DNA from: Caldilineaceae bacterium
Lineage (GTDB): Bacteria > Chloroflexota > Anaerolineae > Caldilineales > Caldilineaceae
Direction of reading: 5' to 3'
DNA: 64,000 nt
NCBI GenBank assembly: GCA_022842065.1
Contig: JALHQH010000017.1
Location: 86,182-150,181, forward strand
Within the stretch, counting starts at the first letter, position 1. The number at the start of each line of letters is the position of its first letter. The translations under genes were made by a program, and so were the position numbers. The notes under the pieces were generated by a model, which saw only the letters and a program-made list of their open reading frames with translations, had not been told where the DNA came from and did no database searches. Shown one piece after another: positions 34,785 through 43,896 of the stretch.

Positions 34785-35443
34785 CAACCCACATTCCGCA
34801 GCTAAAAATTGATCAGATAGGCATATGCAACTTCGGGACCAAGTAACTGACAATCTGGCGGCGACTAAGGCTACTTTGCCGAAGTTTACCCTGAGCTTGC
34901 CAATGGGACAAACAGCGCGACACCAGTTTACCGGGCAGAAGTTGGATGGCACGGGGTCTAGTGTGCGGCGCACTGCTCACGCATAAGTACTCGCCGCGGT
35001 CCCCTGATGCGCAGCCCGCTGTGTGTCAACACGCGGCAGGTACTTGCGCCGCTCTATTTGTTTTGTCTATTAGCGGCTCGTGGCTCAGCAGTCAGGTCAT
35101 CCCATGGATTCAGTTTTAATAGAAGTTGCGATCGCGGCGGCAGCTGCTCATTCCAACGCGAGCTAACGATGCCGTAAACTCTGTCTTGTTACCTTTTAGC
35201 TTAACAATACCCATTGTACACCCAACCTCGTCTGCCTACCGCTGGTAATAGGCGGTAAATATCTAGCCATTACCGCGTTTGTTCCCGCAAAACAGTGATT
35301 AAAATTCACCTGCCACACTTCAACTTTTTATGCTATACTAAACTGCGCTTGTGTCAATGCGGCGCAGCATGCTGTAATTTCTTTTGCTACCCCGTTTAAT
35401 CAGCCGTCACACCTTTCCGTTCACGATTAGGGAGTAAAGCACT
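34785..35443. other. Long intergenic region before the envelope block
   Basis: 660 bp without a supported gene. CCCCTGATGCGCAG (about 35002) resembles the core of the palindromes at 16855 and 52579. A TATACT (35334-35339) about 105 bp before the LysM gene is a candidate -10 box. Confidence 0.4.
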
Positions 35444-37333
35444 ATGCGCCGAATCATGCTGCCCTTGTTATTAATCGGTATCGCCGTTAGCCTAAGTTGG
35501 CTGAGTTTTGCCACCATCACCGTAGCCGCGCCCCAGGGGCAGACGACTCCGCCAGCCGAAACCGCCGGCCAAGAATATGTTGTGCAGGCGGGTGACTCGC
35601 TTTATAAAATCAGCGGGCAATTCTATGGCGAGCCGGCAGCCTACCAAGTGATTATTGCGGCGACAAATGCCAAGGCCGCAACCGATAGCCGCTTTACCCC
35701 GATTGCAGACGCCCGCTTTATCCAAAGGGGCCAATTGCTCTGGATCCCAGATCAGCCCGACCAGCCGATTATTGCACCAAACGACGCGACGCCGCCGGCA
35801 CCGACCACAACGGTGCCCATCACAACTGGCCCAACCGTGACCGTGCCGGCGGGTGCTGCGTCTTTCACCGCGACGACTACCCCCACGACGACTACCCCCA
35901 CAACGACTACCAGTGTTCGCTTTATCTCGCCCAGCACTGGTGCTGTGGTGGCCCCGCGTTTTGTTGTGACGATGGCGGCCACCGCGTTGACGGTCGAACC
36001 GGCGGGCGAAATCAACCCAAATGCCGGCCACTTTCATATTCTGGTGAACACCGACTTTGTGCCCGCGGGTGAGATCATCATCAACGATGCCCAACATCTG
36101 CACTATGGCCAGGGGCAGATCACCACGACGCTGGCACTGGAACCGGGCGAGCATGTCTTACGCTTGCAATTCGCCAACGGTGCCCATGTGGCCCTGGCCG
36201 GTGAACAATATCAGGACACCATCACCGTCACGGTGGCCAGCACGGCGACCGCGGCGCTCGCGCTGGACGGACCAGGGGTGCGTTTTGTTTCACCAGCAGA
36301 TGGGGCCGTCGTCCCGCCCAAGTTTGATGTCACCATGCTGGCAAACGAATTGACGGTCGAACCGGCGGGCGAAATCAACCCGAATGCCGGCCACTTTCAT
36401 ATTCTGGTGGACACCGACTTTGTGCCCGCCGGCGAGATTATCATCAACGACGCGCAACATCTGCACTATGGTAAAGGGCAGATTACCACCACCCTGGAGC
36501 TAGAACCAGGCGAACATGTCTTACGCCTGCAATTTGCCAATGGGGCCCATGTTGCGCTTGATGGGCCGCAATATCAGGACAGCATCACTGTCACGGTGGC
36601 TGGCACAGCGACCGCGGCGATTACAATGGATGGGCCAGGGGTGCGTTTTGTCTCACCTGCAGATGGGGCCGTCGTCCCACCAAAGTTTGATGTCACTATG
36701 TTGGCAAACGAATTGACGGTCGAACCGGCGGGTGAAATCAACCCCAATGCCGGTCATTTTCACATCCTGGTGGACACTGATTTTGTCCCTGCCGGGGAGA
36801 TTATCATCAACGATGCCCAACATCTGCATTATGGCAAGGGGCAGATCACCACGACCCTAGCACTGGAACCAGGCGAGCATGTCTTGCGCCTGCAATTCGC
36901 CAACGGTGCCCATGTGGCCCTGGCCGGTGAACAATATCAGGACACCATCACCGTCACGGTTGATAGTACGGCGACAGTGGCTAGTCCAGACACGGCAGCA
37001 CAGGTCTACTTTGTCAGCCCAAGCGATGGGGCAACCGTCGCCCCGCGCTTTGAGGTGGTGATGGCAGCCGAAGGCTTGATCGTCGAGCCAGCGGGTGAGA
37101 TCAACCCCACGGCTGGGCACTTTCACATTTTGATTGACACCGATTTTGTCCCCGCGGGCGAGATTATTATCACCGACGATCAGCATCTGCACTTTGGCAA
37201 AGGGCAAGCGGTGACCAGGTTGACGCTGGCGCCGGGCGAACATGTCTTACGGCTACAATTCGCCAATGGTGCCCACATTGCGCTGGCCGGCGATCAATAT
37301 CGCGACGAAATCACGGTTGTGGTCGCCGAATAA
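35444..37333 (+). CDS. Secreted LysM protein with four DUF4399 repeats
   Basis: The 629-aa product has a signal peptide (residues 1-29), a LysM domain (about 44-101, YVVQAGDSLYKISGQFYGEP), a Thr/Pro linker, and four DUF4399-like domains of about 120 aa starting near residues 158, 279, 400 and 520. Each repeats EPAGEINPNAGHFHILVDTD and GEHVLRLQFANGAHVAL. LysM binds peptidoglycan or chitin-like glycans; DUF4399 role is unknown. Repeats two and three are almost identical, a sign of recent duplication. The SUMF1-like gene starts 20 bases later. Confidence 0.9.
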   Translation: MRRIMLPLLLIGIAVSLSWLSFATITVAAPQGQTTPPAETAGQEYVVQAGDSLYKISGQFYGEPAAYQVIIAATNAKAATDSRFTPIADARFIQRGQLLWIPDQPDQPIIAPNDATPPAPTTTVPITTGPTVTVPAGAASFTATTTPTTTTPTTTTSVRFISPSTGAVVAPRFVVTMAATALTVEPAGEINPNAGHFHILVNTDFVPAGEIIINDAQHLHYGQGQITTTLALEPGEHVLRLQFANGAHVALAGEQYQDTITVTVASTATAALALDGPGVRFVSPADGAVVPPKFDVTMLANELTVEPAGEINPNAGHFHILVDTDFVPAGEIIINDAQHLHYGKGQITTTLELEPGEHVLRLQFANGAHVALDGPQYQDSITVTVAGTATAAITMDGPGVRFVSPADGAVVPPKFDVTMLANELTVEPAGEINPNAGHFHILVDTDFVPAGEIIINDAQHLHYGKGQITTTLALEPGEHVLRLQFANGAHVALAGEQYQDTITVTVDSTATVASPDTAAQVYFVSPSDGATVAPRFEVVMAAEGLIVEPAGEINPTAGHFHILIDTDFVPAGEIIITDDQHLHFGKGQAVTRLTLAPGEHVLRLQFANGAHIALAGDQYRDEITVVVAE

Positions 37334-37353
37334 ACTTGTGGGGAGGAGTCATC

Positions 37354-40179
37354 ATGGCATTGGGCATGGGAAAATGCGCCGCCGCGATCGGTTTCGCCGG
37401 CCTGCTGGTAATTTTACTCTGGTTTGCCTTGGATACATCTACAGCAATCGGGGCACAGCGTAGCACACCAACGCCGACGGCTGCGACCACCAGCGTTACC
37501 GTCACCTTACCGCTGCCAACACCGGCCGTGGCCCCAACGTTGACCACCGTCAACACCGACCAGCAGCCGCTTGGTGAGCTGAGTTTTCAGAGCAATCCCC
37601 AAGCCGTGGCCGGCAATTTTCGCCTGCGCCTCACTGGACTGCCGCCGGCACCGGCTGGGAGCAGCTACTACTTGTGGCTGTTGGGTGGCCCAACCACGAC
37701 GCTCAACCTCGACAGCTTCGCGGTGATCACAGGCCAAGTTGATTTTACGGGGACGACAGCCGCGGATCTACCAGCATTTTACCGCGCAGCGCGCATTACC
37801 TTGGCCCCCACTACTGGGGCAGCAGCGACACCAGACGCAGGCGTGATCCTCACCGCAACCCTGCCCACCACCCTGGCAACGGCATTGCAGCCCTTACTCG
37901 TCCTGGCCGCGGCCCCCCCCATTACCAGGACAGAGGAGGCAGAAAATGGCGTCTTAACCACGGCCCAAACGCAAGTTGCCATCGCCGTCCAACATACGGG
38001 CTTCCTGCGCGAGGCCCTGGGCACTGACGATATGCCCCAAGCGCGGCGCCATGCCGAACATATCATCAATGTGCTTGATGGCAAAAATGGCTTTATGTAT
38101 GGCGATCTTGATCGCGATGGGCTACCGGAAAATCCCGGCGATGGCGTGGGGGTGCGGGTCTATCTGGACACCGCGGCCCAGGCGGTAACCGTGCCCACAT
38201 CAACTCTGGACAGCACAGGGGCAGCGACGATCGCAACCATCTTGCCGATCATTGAAAATGGCCAAAGTCTAATTGATGAGATCTTTGGCAAGGCCCTCCA
38301 GATCTTCGCTGCGGATACGATTACCGAAGCTAGTGGCTTTGCGGTGGATCTCACCACATTGGTTGATCAACTTAACAGCCAGATCAACCAGGCCCACGCA
38401 ACGACGCTACAGTTGGTAACCTATCCCTTTACCGGCCCACTCCTCGTCGTGCCTAGTGCCCTGACCACGACCGTAACGACACCGCGCCCAACTACCGTTT
38501 CAACCCGGCGCGCCCTGGCCCCAACCCGCACGCCAACCGCGCCTGCCCACAGCCATGCGCCGACGTTGCAACCGACCACAACCATAACGGCAGCGCGATC
38601 GACGGTGCTACAGTCCACAGTCATCCCTACGCCAACCATTGTGCCTACACCGACGGTAACGCCCACGCCCGCAGCACCGCCGACCGCAGCGCCCCTGCCA
38701 ACGGTCGAGAGCAGCGCGCTGCGCAACCCAGTGGCTGGCCAGCGCTGGCAAGATCCAGCCGATGGGGCGGTCTATGTTTACGTCCCTGGTGGTAGCTTCG
38801 GCATGGGGTCAACGGCGGCGGAGGCGGTCTCCCCACGCGAAGTGCCGGCCCACGAGGTGACAGTGGCCGGCTTCTGGCTGGGGCAGAGCGAGACGACAAA
38901 TGCGCAGTATGCCCGCTGTGTCGCCGCCACGGTGTGTACGCCACCGGCCAACGCACGGTGGGATGATCCCGCCTATGCGAACCACCCGGTGAGTGATGTG
39001 AGCTGGACGCAAGCCACAGCCTACGCCGCCTGGGCGGGTGGTCGCCTGCCCACCGAAGCCGAGTGGGAACGCGCCTGTCGCAGCGATGATGGCCGCACCT
39101 ATCCCTGGGGCAATGACGAACCGGATGCGCGCCGTAGCAACTACAACAACACAGTCGGTGATACTAGCCCGGTTGGCACTTATCCCCCCGGCCAGAGTGC
39201 CTATGGGCTGCTTGACCTGAGCGGCAACCTCTGGGAATGGACCAGCAGCATCGAAGCTGACTATCCCTACGACGCCACCGATGGCCGCGAAGCCGCCCCA
39301 GGCACCGCTCCAGACACTGACAAGCGGGCTGTGCGCGGCGGCTCCTTCTACTACACTTCCTATCAGATCCGCTGTGCGGCCCGCACCGGCTTTGCCCCCA
39401 CCACCGCCAACGAACATATCGGCTTGCGGCTGGTGCTTGACCAGCCAACCGTGGTTTACCGCAATGCTATCGATGGGGCGGTCTATGTTTACGTTCCTGG
39501 CGGTAGCTTTGGCATGGGGTCAACGGCGGCGGAGGCGGTCTCCCCACGCGAAGTGCCGGCCCACGAGGTAACAGTGGCCGGCTTCTGGCTGGGGCAAAGC
39601 GAGACGACAAATGCGCAGTATGCCCGCTGTGTCGCCGCCACGGTGTGTACGCCACCGGCCAACGCGCGGTGGGATGATCCCGCCTATGCGAACCACCCGG
39701 TGAGTGATGTGAGCTGGACGCAAGCCACAGCCTACGCCGCCTGGGCGGGTGGTCGCCTGCCCACCGAAGCCGAGTGGGAACGCGCCTGTCGCAGCGATGA
39801 TGGCCGCACCTATCCCTGGGGCAATGACGAACCGGATGCGCGCCGTAGCAACTACAACAACACAGTCGGTGATACTAGCCCGGTTGGCACTTATCCCCCC
39901 GGCCAGAGTGCCTATGGGCTGCTTGACCTGAGCGGCAACCTCTGGGAATGGACCAGCAGCATCGAAGCTGACTATCCCTACGACGCCACCGATGGCCGCG
40001 AAGCCGCCCCAGGCACCGCTCCAGACACTGACAAACGGGCTGTGCGCGGCGGCTCCTTCTACTACACTTCCTATCAGATCCGCTGTGCGGCCCGCACCGG
40101 CTTTGCCCCCACCACTGCCAACGAACATATCGGCTTGCGGGTGGTGCTTGACCAGCCAGCGCAGCAAGTTGTGCCATGA
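37354..40179 (+). CDS. Membrane-anchored protein with two near-identical SUMF1-like domains
   Basis: The 941-aa product has an N-terminal hydrophobic segment, a non-conserved region of about 350 aa, a Thr/Pro-rich stalk, and two SUMF1/FGE-like domains (about 470-700 and 707-935): YVPGGSFGMGS, WLGQSETTNAQYARCV, HPVSDVSWTQATAYAAW, LPTEAEWERACR, GNLWEW, RAVRGGSFYYTSYQIRCAAR. True formylglycine-generating enzymes have Cys at the GGSFxC and SYC positions; here they are Tyr and Gln, so enzyme activity is unlikely. GGAGGAG fixes the ATG at 37354; a TTG lies at 37336. Confidence 0.88.
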   Translation: MALGMGKCAAAIGFAGLLVILLWFALDTSTAIGAQRSTPTPTAATTSVTVTLPLPTPAVAPTLTTVNTDQQPLGELSFQSNPQAVAGNFRLRLTGLPPAPAGSSYYLWLLGGPTTTLNLDSFAVITGQVDFTGTTAADLPAFYRAARITLAPTTGAAATPDAGVILTATLPTTLATALQPLLVLAAAPPITRTEEAENGVLTTAQTQVAIAVQHTGFLREALGTDDMPQARRHAEHIINVLDGKNGFMYGDLDRDGLPENPGDGVGVRVYLDTAAQAVTVPTSTLDSTGAATIATILPIIENGQSLIDEIFGKALQIFAADTITEASGFAVDLTTLVDQLNSQINQAHATTLQLVTYPFTGPLLVVPSALTTTVTTPRPTTVSTRRALAPTRTPTAPAHSHAPTLQPTTTITAARSTVLQSTVIPTPTIVPTPTVTPTPAAPPTAAPLPTVESSALRNPVAGQRWQDPADGAVYVYVPGGSFGMGSTAAEAVSPREVPAHEVTVAGFWLGQSETTNAQYARCVAATVCTPPANARWDDPAYANHPVSDVSWTQATAYAAWAGGRLPTEAEWERACRSDDGRTYPWGNDEPDARRSNYNNTVGDTSPVGTYPPGQSAYGLLDLSGNLWEWTSSIEADYPYDATDGREAAPGTAPDTDKRAVRGGSFYYTSYQIRCAARTGFAPTTANEHIGLRLVLDQPTVVYRNAIDGAVYVYVPGGSFGMGSTAAEAVSPREVPAHEVTVAGFWLGQSETTNAQYARCVAATVCTPPANARWDDPAYANHPVSDVSWTQATAYAAWAGGRLPTEAEWERACRSDDGRTYPWGNDEPDARRSNYNNTVGDTSPVGTYPPGQSAYGLLDLSGNLWEWTSSIEADYPYDATDGREAAPGTAPDTDKRAVRGGSFYYTSYQIRCAARTGFAPTTANEHIGLRVVLDQPAQQVVP
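38761..40166 (+). repeat. Tandem 711-bp direct repeat inside the SUMF1-like gene
   Basis: 38761-39471 and 39472-40166 are nearly identical at the DNA level; only scattered single changes are seen (for example CCTGGTGG versus CCTGGCGG), and a 30-base segment before each unit differs. The period keeps frame (237 codons). This shows recent duplication or ongoing gene conversion. Confidence 0.9.
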
Positions 40180-40296
40180 CGTGCGCCAAGCCTAATCCAG
40201 CACCGGCCAGGCGCATGGACAGAGAGCGTAACGATTTAGCGGTATCGTGACCAGCAGCTAACGATATTGCCAAAGCTTGTCAACGGAGAAAAAATT

Positions 40297-41079
40297 ATGC
40301 ATAATCACGACCGACTTGAACTGACGATGACCTATGTGGCCCCCAATATTACCATCGGGATCCGGCCAGGCAGCATTGAGTTTGTCGGGGGGCGTGAGGC
40401 ACAGCAGCGCGAGGTAGCAACGACCGAAGGCCATCTTAAGCTGGAGCCGGATGTCAGCTTTTATATTAACACGCGCGAGTTTGGCGTGGGCCGCAGTGTG
40501 ACCAACGATCTGGTGATCGATAGCCCTAAAATTTCGCGCAGCCATCTCAAAATCCTGGCCGCCCAGGATGATTCCTTCCATGTGCAGGATCTCGGCAGCG
40601 CCAATGGCACCACGCTCAACGGCAAAGCGCTGGAAAAACAAAAAGAGTATCACCTGCGCGCCAGTGGCGAGTTACAATTAGCTGGAATTCTCCATCTCAA
40701 ATTTACCGATTCGGGGGCGACCTTTGTGGCGCCGGAGACCTTGACGGTCTTTGGCCTTAGCCTCTCTCATACCGATCGTATGGTCTGGGTGCAGGGCCGC
40801 GAGACGGATGGCTTCAAACTCTCCAACAGCGAATACAAATTTCTGAGCCTGCTGATGGCCGGTTACCCCGACCATGTAACGCATGCCGACTTGACCCAGG
40901 CAATTTGGGAGTATGCTTCGAATGATGCAGAAGATGAGAAACGCTCACGCGATGCCATCTTTAACATTGCGAAACGCCTGCGCGAGCGCCTGCAAATTGT
41001 CGATCCGGATTACGAGTACATTGAGACCGTGCGCAAATGGGGTGACCGGGAGGGCGGCTACAAATTCCACAAACACTAA
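40297..41079 (+). CDS. FHA-domain winged-helix regulator
   Basis: The 260-aa product has an FHA domain at about residues 58-130 (VGRSVTNDLVIDSPKISRSHLKIL, DLGSANGTTLNGK), which binds phosphothreonine, and a C-terminal winged helix (LSNSEYKFLSLLMAGYPDHV, HADLTQAIWEY, IFNIAKRLRERLQI, GGYKFH). GGAG eight bases before the ATG at 40297 fixes the start. With the kinase and phosphatase downstream it could turn Thr phosphorylation into gene control (inference). Confidence 0.88.
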   Translation: MHNHDRLELTMTYVAPNITIGIRPGSIEFVGGREAQQREVATTEGHLKLEPDVSFYINTREFGVGRSVTNDLVIDSPKISRSHLKILAAQDDSFHVQDLGSANGTTLNGKALEKQKEYHLRASGELQLAGILHLKFTDSGATFVAPETLTVFGLSLSHTDRMVWVQGRETDGFKLSNSEYKFLSLLMAGYPDHVTHADLTQAIWEYASNDAEDEKRSRDAIFNIAKRLRERLQIVDPDYEYIETVRKWGDREGGYKFHKH

Positions 41080-41111
41080 AAATTTGCTTGGCACAGCTTC
41101 CTTGCTATACT

Positions 41112-41232
41112 CAGTAGACCGCAACGTTCGCTGGCTTCGCCAAGCCCTTCGCGCCCAGAAGCGCGCCCAAAGGGCTCCCGCCTTGGGGCGCGCGCAGGAC
41201 GAAGCTCAGCCACCGAGCGCAGCGGTCTACTG
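41112..41232. repeat. 121-bp imperfect inverted repeat
   Basis: CAGTAGACCGC (41112-41122) is inverted at 41222-41232; inner parts (GTTCGCTGGCT with AGCCACCGAGCGC, GCCCTTCGCGCCC with GGGGCGCGCG) pair further. The whole can fold into one long hairpin after the FHA regulator gene. Confidence 0.75.
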
Positions 41233-41296
41233 ATACTTGGCGCACGCCGCGTCCTCCCCTGATCGGCAACGTCGGGACAAAGACAGAACTCACCGC

Positions 41297-41341
41297 CGAT
41301 AGATTTTGCCCACAAGTTGATAGAAAAGCGGTTGATCTTGC
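41297..41341 (+). promoter_or_regulatory. Possible degenerate copy of the peptide-locus operator
   Basis: CCGATAG (41297-41303) and TTGATAGAAAAGCGG (41318 on) are 21 bp apart and GATCTTG follows, as in the operators at 47183, 48149, 49649 and 52709. The third upstream repeat and a matching -10 box are missing. Confidence 0.35.
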
Positions 41342-41463
41342 CAGAATTTTTCTGAGATTAGCAGGCAATTGTGGTGTAAAATGTTCCTCATTCTGGTACG
41401 CAAATTGGAATTTGTCTAATGACGGCGTCGTCCGGTCAATTGTAATGCTGGGGAAGGTTAGTT

Positions 41464-43896
41464 ATGAATGGTTACCGTCAGCTTTGGCGTAGGGGTCTCT
41501 TCTATGGGATATTGCTCTTGCTCGTGCCCTACTGGTTGCCGCAGTTTGTCCACGCCCAAGCCACTGGCCAGGCAAGCCCCCAGGGCAATCGCGGGCCGAC
41601 GCTACAGATCAGCCAGGTGGACACAAGCCAATTCCCCCTGCTCGCGGTCACTGTACGCGGGGCAAATTGGCCCATCCCCTTTGCTGATTTACCGATTGCG
41701 CTAACCCTAGATGGCAATGACTTGCCGATTATCGCGGATGAAGCTGTGCAACAGGGGTTACAACTGGCCATTGCCATTGATGTAAACAACTTCCTGGACC
41801 GTGGACCATCAGGCCAGTCCGGCTATATTGAGACGGTCGGCACTGTGCGGAGTTTGGTCGAAAACGGGACGCTGGTGCGCAATCAAGATTGGCTGGCCGC
41901 TTATTTTCTGCAAGGCGAAGCGGCCCCACAGTTAGCACAGGAATGGACCCAAGAACCAAACCTGGTCTTTAACAGCATCGTTAGCAAGCGGCCGACCCCA
42001 GAGAACAGCGCAGAGAGCAACGTCGAGACACCATTGAGCGAGCTGACGCTGCGGGCGCTCTTTGCCCAATTTGCCACAGTGCCGCGCGTCGCCCTGCCCA
42101 AAGCAATCTTACTCTTTACGACAGGGGCCACGCTGCCTAATCTTGACGAATTGCTCGCACAAGCCCAAACGGAAGCCATTACGATCCATGTGGTCGCCTT
42201 ACGCCTGGCCCAAAATCCAGCGCCCCCCCCAAGCATCAGCGACGAACCCCTGCAACAGTTGGCCGCCGCAACCGGTGGTCAATATGTGGTACTGGAAAAC
42301 TTAGAAGCAGTCACCCCCCTGGTAAATGCGTTGACGACAGCCCGCACGGCCCGGCAGTTGCAGGTTCGTGCGGATACCGCAACACCGCAAACCCTGGCTG
42401 CCAGCAGCACGCTGCCTGATGGGAATATCGTCAATACGACGGCTGATCCCAGCAGCTTTGCCGCGATCAATGTCGCGCCGGCACAGATTGCAATTGCGGC
42501 CCCCACGGCGGCAGAGATTAACTGGCAGGCCTTAGCGGTGGCGCCGGATAATGCCGACGAACGCCTGTTACCGATCCAAGCAAGCTTTACCTGGCCCAAT
42601 AATCAGGTGCGCCAACTGCGGCAGGTCTCCTATACGCTAAGTGGCCCCAATGGGTTCGCGCGGCAGGAGATCCGCACCGCTGCACCGTTCGACCAGGCCA
42701 CCCTTGCGCTACCGGCACCAGGAAATGGTGCGGCCGGTGATGATTATACACTCGAAATCATGGCGCTAGATGAGCTAGGGGTCGAGGCCCTTTATACTGC
42801 GCCGGCACTGCACATTCAGAATCCAGCCGCAGTTGAGGCAGCCGCCAATGTCCCAGCCGCCGCGCCTGCGGCCGTCAACGCAGGTGTACCGGACGCGGTA
42901 ACAGCGACAACTGGACAATCTACGGATACCGTTACCATACCCGGCCTACAGTTACAACTATCGCGCCGCCTGCTGACTTGGCTGCTGCCGGTACTGTTAC
43001 TGTTGATCGCCTATCTGGTCTATAGTGAACGCCGTGAGCGCAACAAACGGGAACAGGTACCGGCCGCGCCCCAAACGCGACGCGACAACCGAGCCGGGGC
43101 GCGGCCCAATGCAGGAGCCGATGCTGGGGGTAAGCCAGGGGGTAAGCCAGGGGCTAACCAAGAAGCGAATCCAGTAGCCAATCCGGCAGCCTTTATGCTA
43201 CAGCATGATTCACCGGCGCGCACGCACAGCCGCTACCAGCTAAAACCTGCCCCCAAACAGACGGCAGATGCCTATGTCATTGATGAGCACCACCTGCGCG
43301 AAGAAGCGCCTGTCCATCGCGGTGCTCCTGGGCGTGCGAGTCAACTTTTGCCGACACCGGCGCTACGCCAGGAAAAACCTGTGTTTGGTGAAGAAACACC
43401 ATCAAAACGCGCTGGCCGTGAGGAACTGGCCTGGGCCCCAAAGGATGAGCTGGCTGATAGTGAAAAGCTGACGGTTACACCGGCCCGCATGGATGATGAA
43501 GAGGCCACCTATCAGGCCAAAGAGGTAGCACGGCCGGTGATCGGGTACCTGGTCCGGGCGACCAGTGATCCGAATCTACCCAAAGAGCTACCGATCTATG
43601 GGCTTAACCCTGCGCCGGGCCAATTGCGCCAGGTTCACATTGGGCGCCATAGCAAACATAACACAGTCGTGATTAACGACAAAAGTGTCTCCCGCGAACA
43701 TGCCGTCATCATCCAGCGCGAAAAACGGCTTTACCTGCGCGATAACGCCAGCACGGCCGGCACCTTCCTGAACTGGAAGCGGCTGAATCCCGGTGAAGAG
43801 TTGCTCCTCCGCCACAATGATCTGATCAGTTTTGGCCGGATCGCTTATGAATTCCGCATCCATGGCGAAGATGAGGCGACCAGCCCCAATGGCTAG
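41464..43896 (+). CDS. Membrane protein with VWA-like ectodomain and cytoplasmic FHA domain
   Basis: The 810-aa product has a signal/anchor segment (about residues 12-30), a VWA-like domain (GLQLAIAIDVNNFLDRGP, AILLFTTGATLPNLDELL, ITIHVVALRL; metal site incomplete), a beta-rich part, one TM helix (about 503-520, LLTWLLPVLLLLIAYLVY), a Pro/Ala-rich linker, and a C-terminal FHA domain (HIGRHSKHNTVVINDKSVSREHAVII, STAGTFLNWKRL). It overlaps the kinase gene by eight bases. It may be a phosphothreonine-reading receptor for that kinase. Confidence 0.87.
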   Translation: MNGYRQLWRRGLFYGILLLLVPYWLPQFVHAQATGQASPQGNRGPTLQISQVDTSQFPLLAVTVRGANWPIPFADLPIALTLDGNDLPIIADEAVQQGLQLAIAIDVNNFLDRGPSGQSGYIETVGTVRSLVENGTLVRNQDWLAAYFLQGEAAPQLAQEWTQEPNLVFNSIVSKRPTPENSAESNVETPLSELTLRALFAQFATVPRVALPKAILLFTTGATLPNLDELLAQAQTEAITIHVVALRLAQNPAPPPSISDEPLQQLAAATGGQYVVLENLEAVTPLVNALTTARTARQLQVRADTATPQTLAASSTLPDGNIVNTTADPSSFAAINVAPAQIAIAAPTAAEINWQALAVAPDNADERLLPIQASFTWPNNQVRQLRQVSYTLSGPNGFARQEIRTAAPFDQATLALPAPGNGAAGDDYTLEIMALDELGVEALYTAPALHIQNPAAVEAAANVPAAAPAAVNAGVPDAVTATTGQSTDTVTIPGLQLQLSRRLLTWLLPVLLLLIAYLVYSERRERNKREQVPAAPQTRRDNRAGARPNAGADAGGKPGGKPGANQEANPVANPAAFMLQHDSPARTHSRYQLKPAPKQTADAYVIDEHHLREEAPVHRGAPGRASQLLPTPALRQEKPVFGEETPSKRAGREELAWAPKDELADSEKLTVTPARMDDEEATYQAKEVARPVIGYLVRATSDPNLPKELPIYGLNPAPGQLRQVHIGRHSKHNTVVINDKSVSREHAVIIQREKRLYLRDNASTAGTFLNWKRLNPGEELLLRHNDLISFGRIAYEFRIHGEDEATSPNG

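Noticed and set aside
34785..34973. N-terminal extension of the LysR regulator
   Set aside because: The extension has no similarity to the family; MNEEQLIAFERIVREGSFSR is the normal start.
37354..40179. Formylglycine-generating enzyme that would activate the sulfatase at 56258
   Set aside because: The two catalytic Cys positions are Tyr and Gln in both domains.
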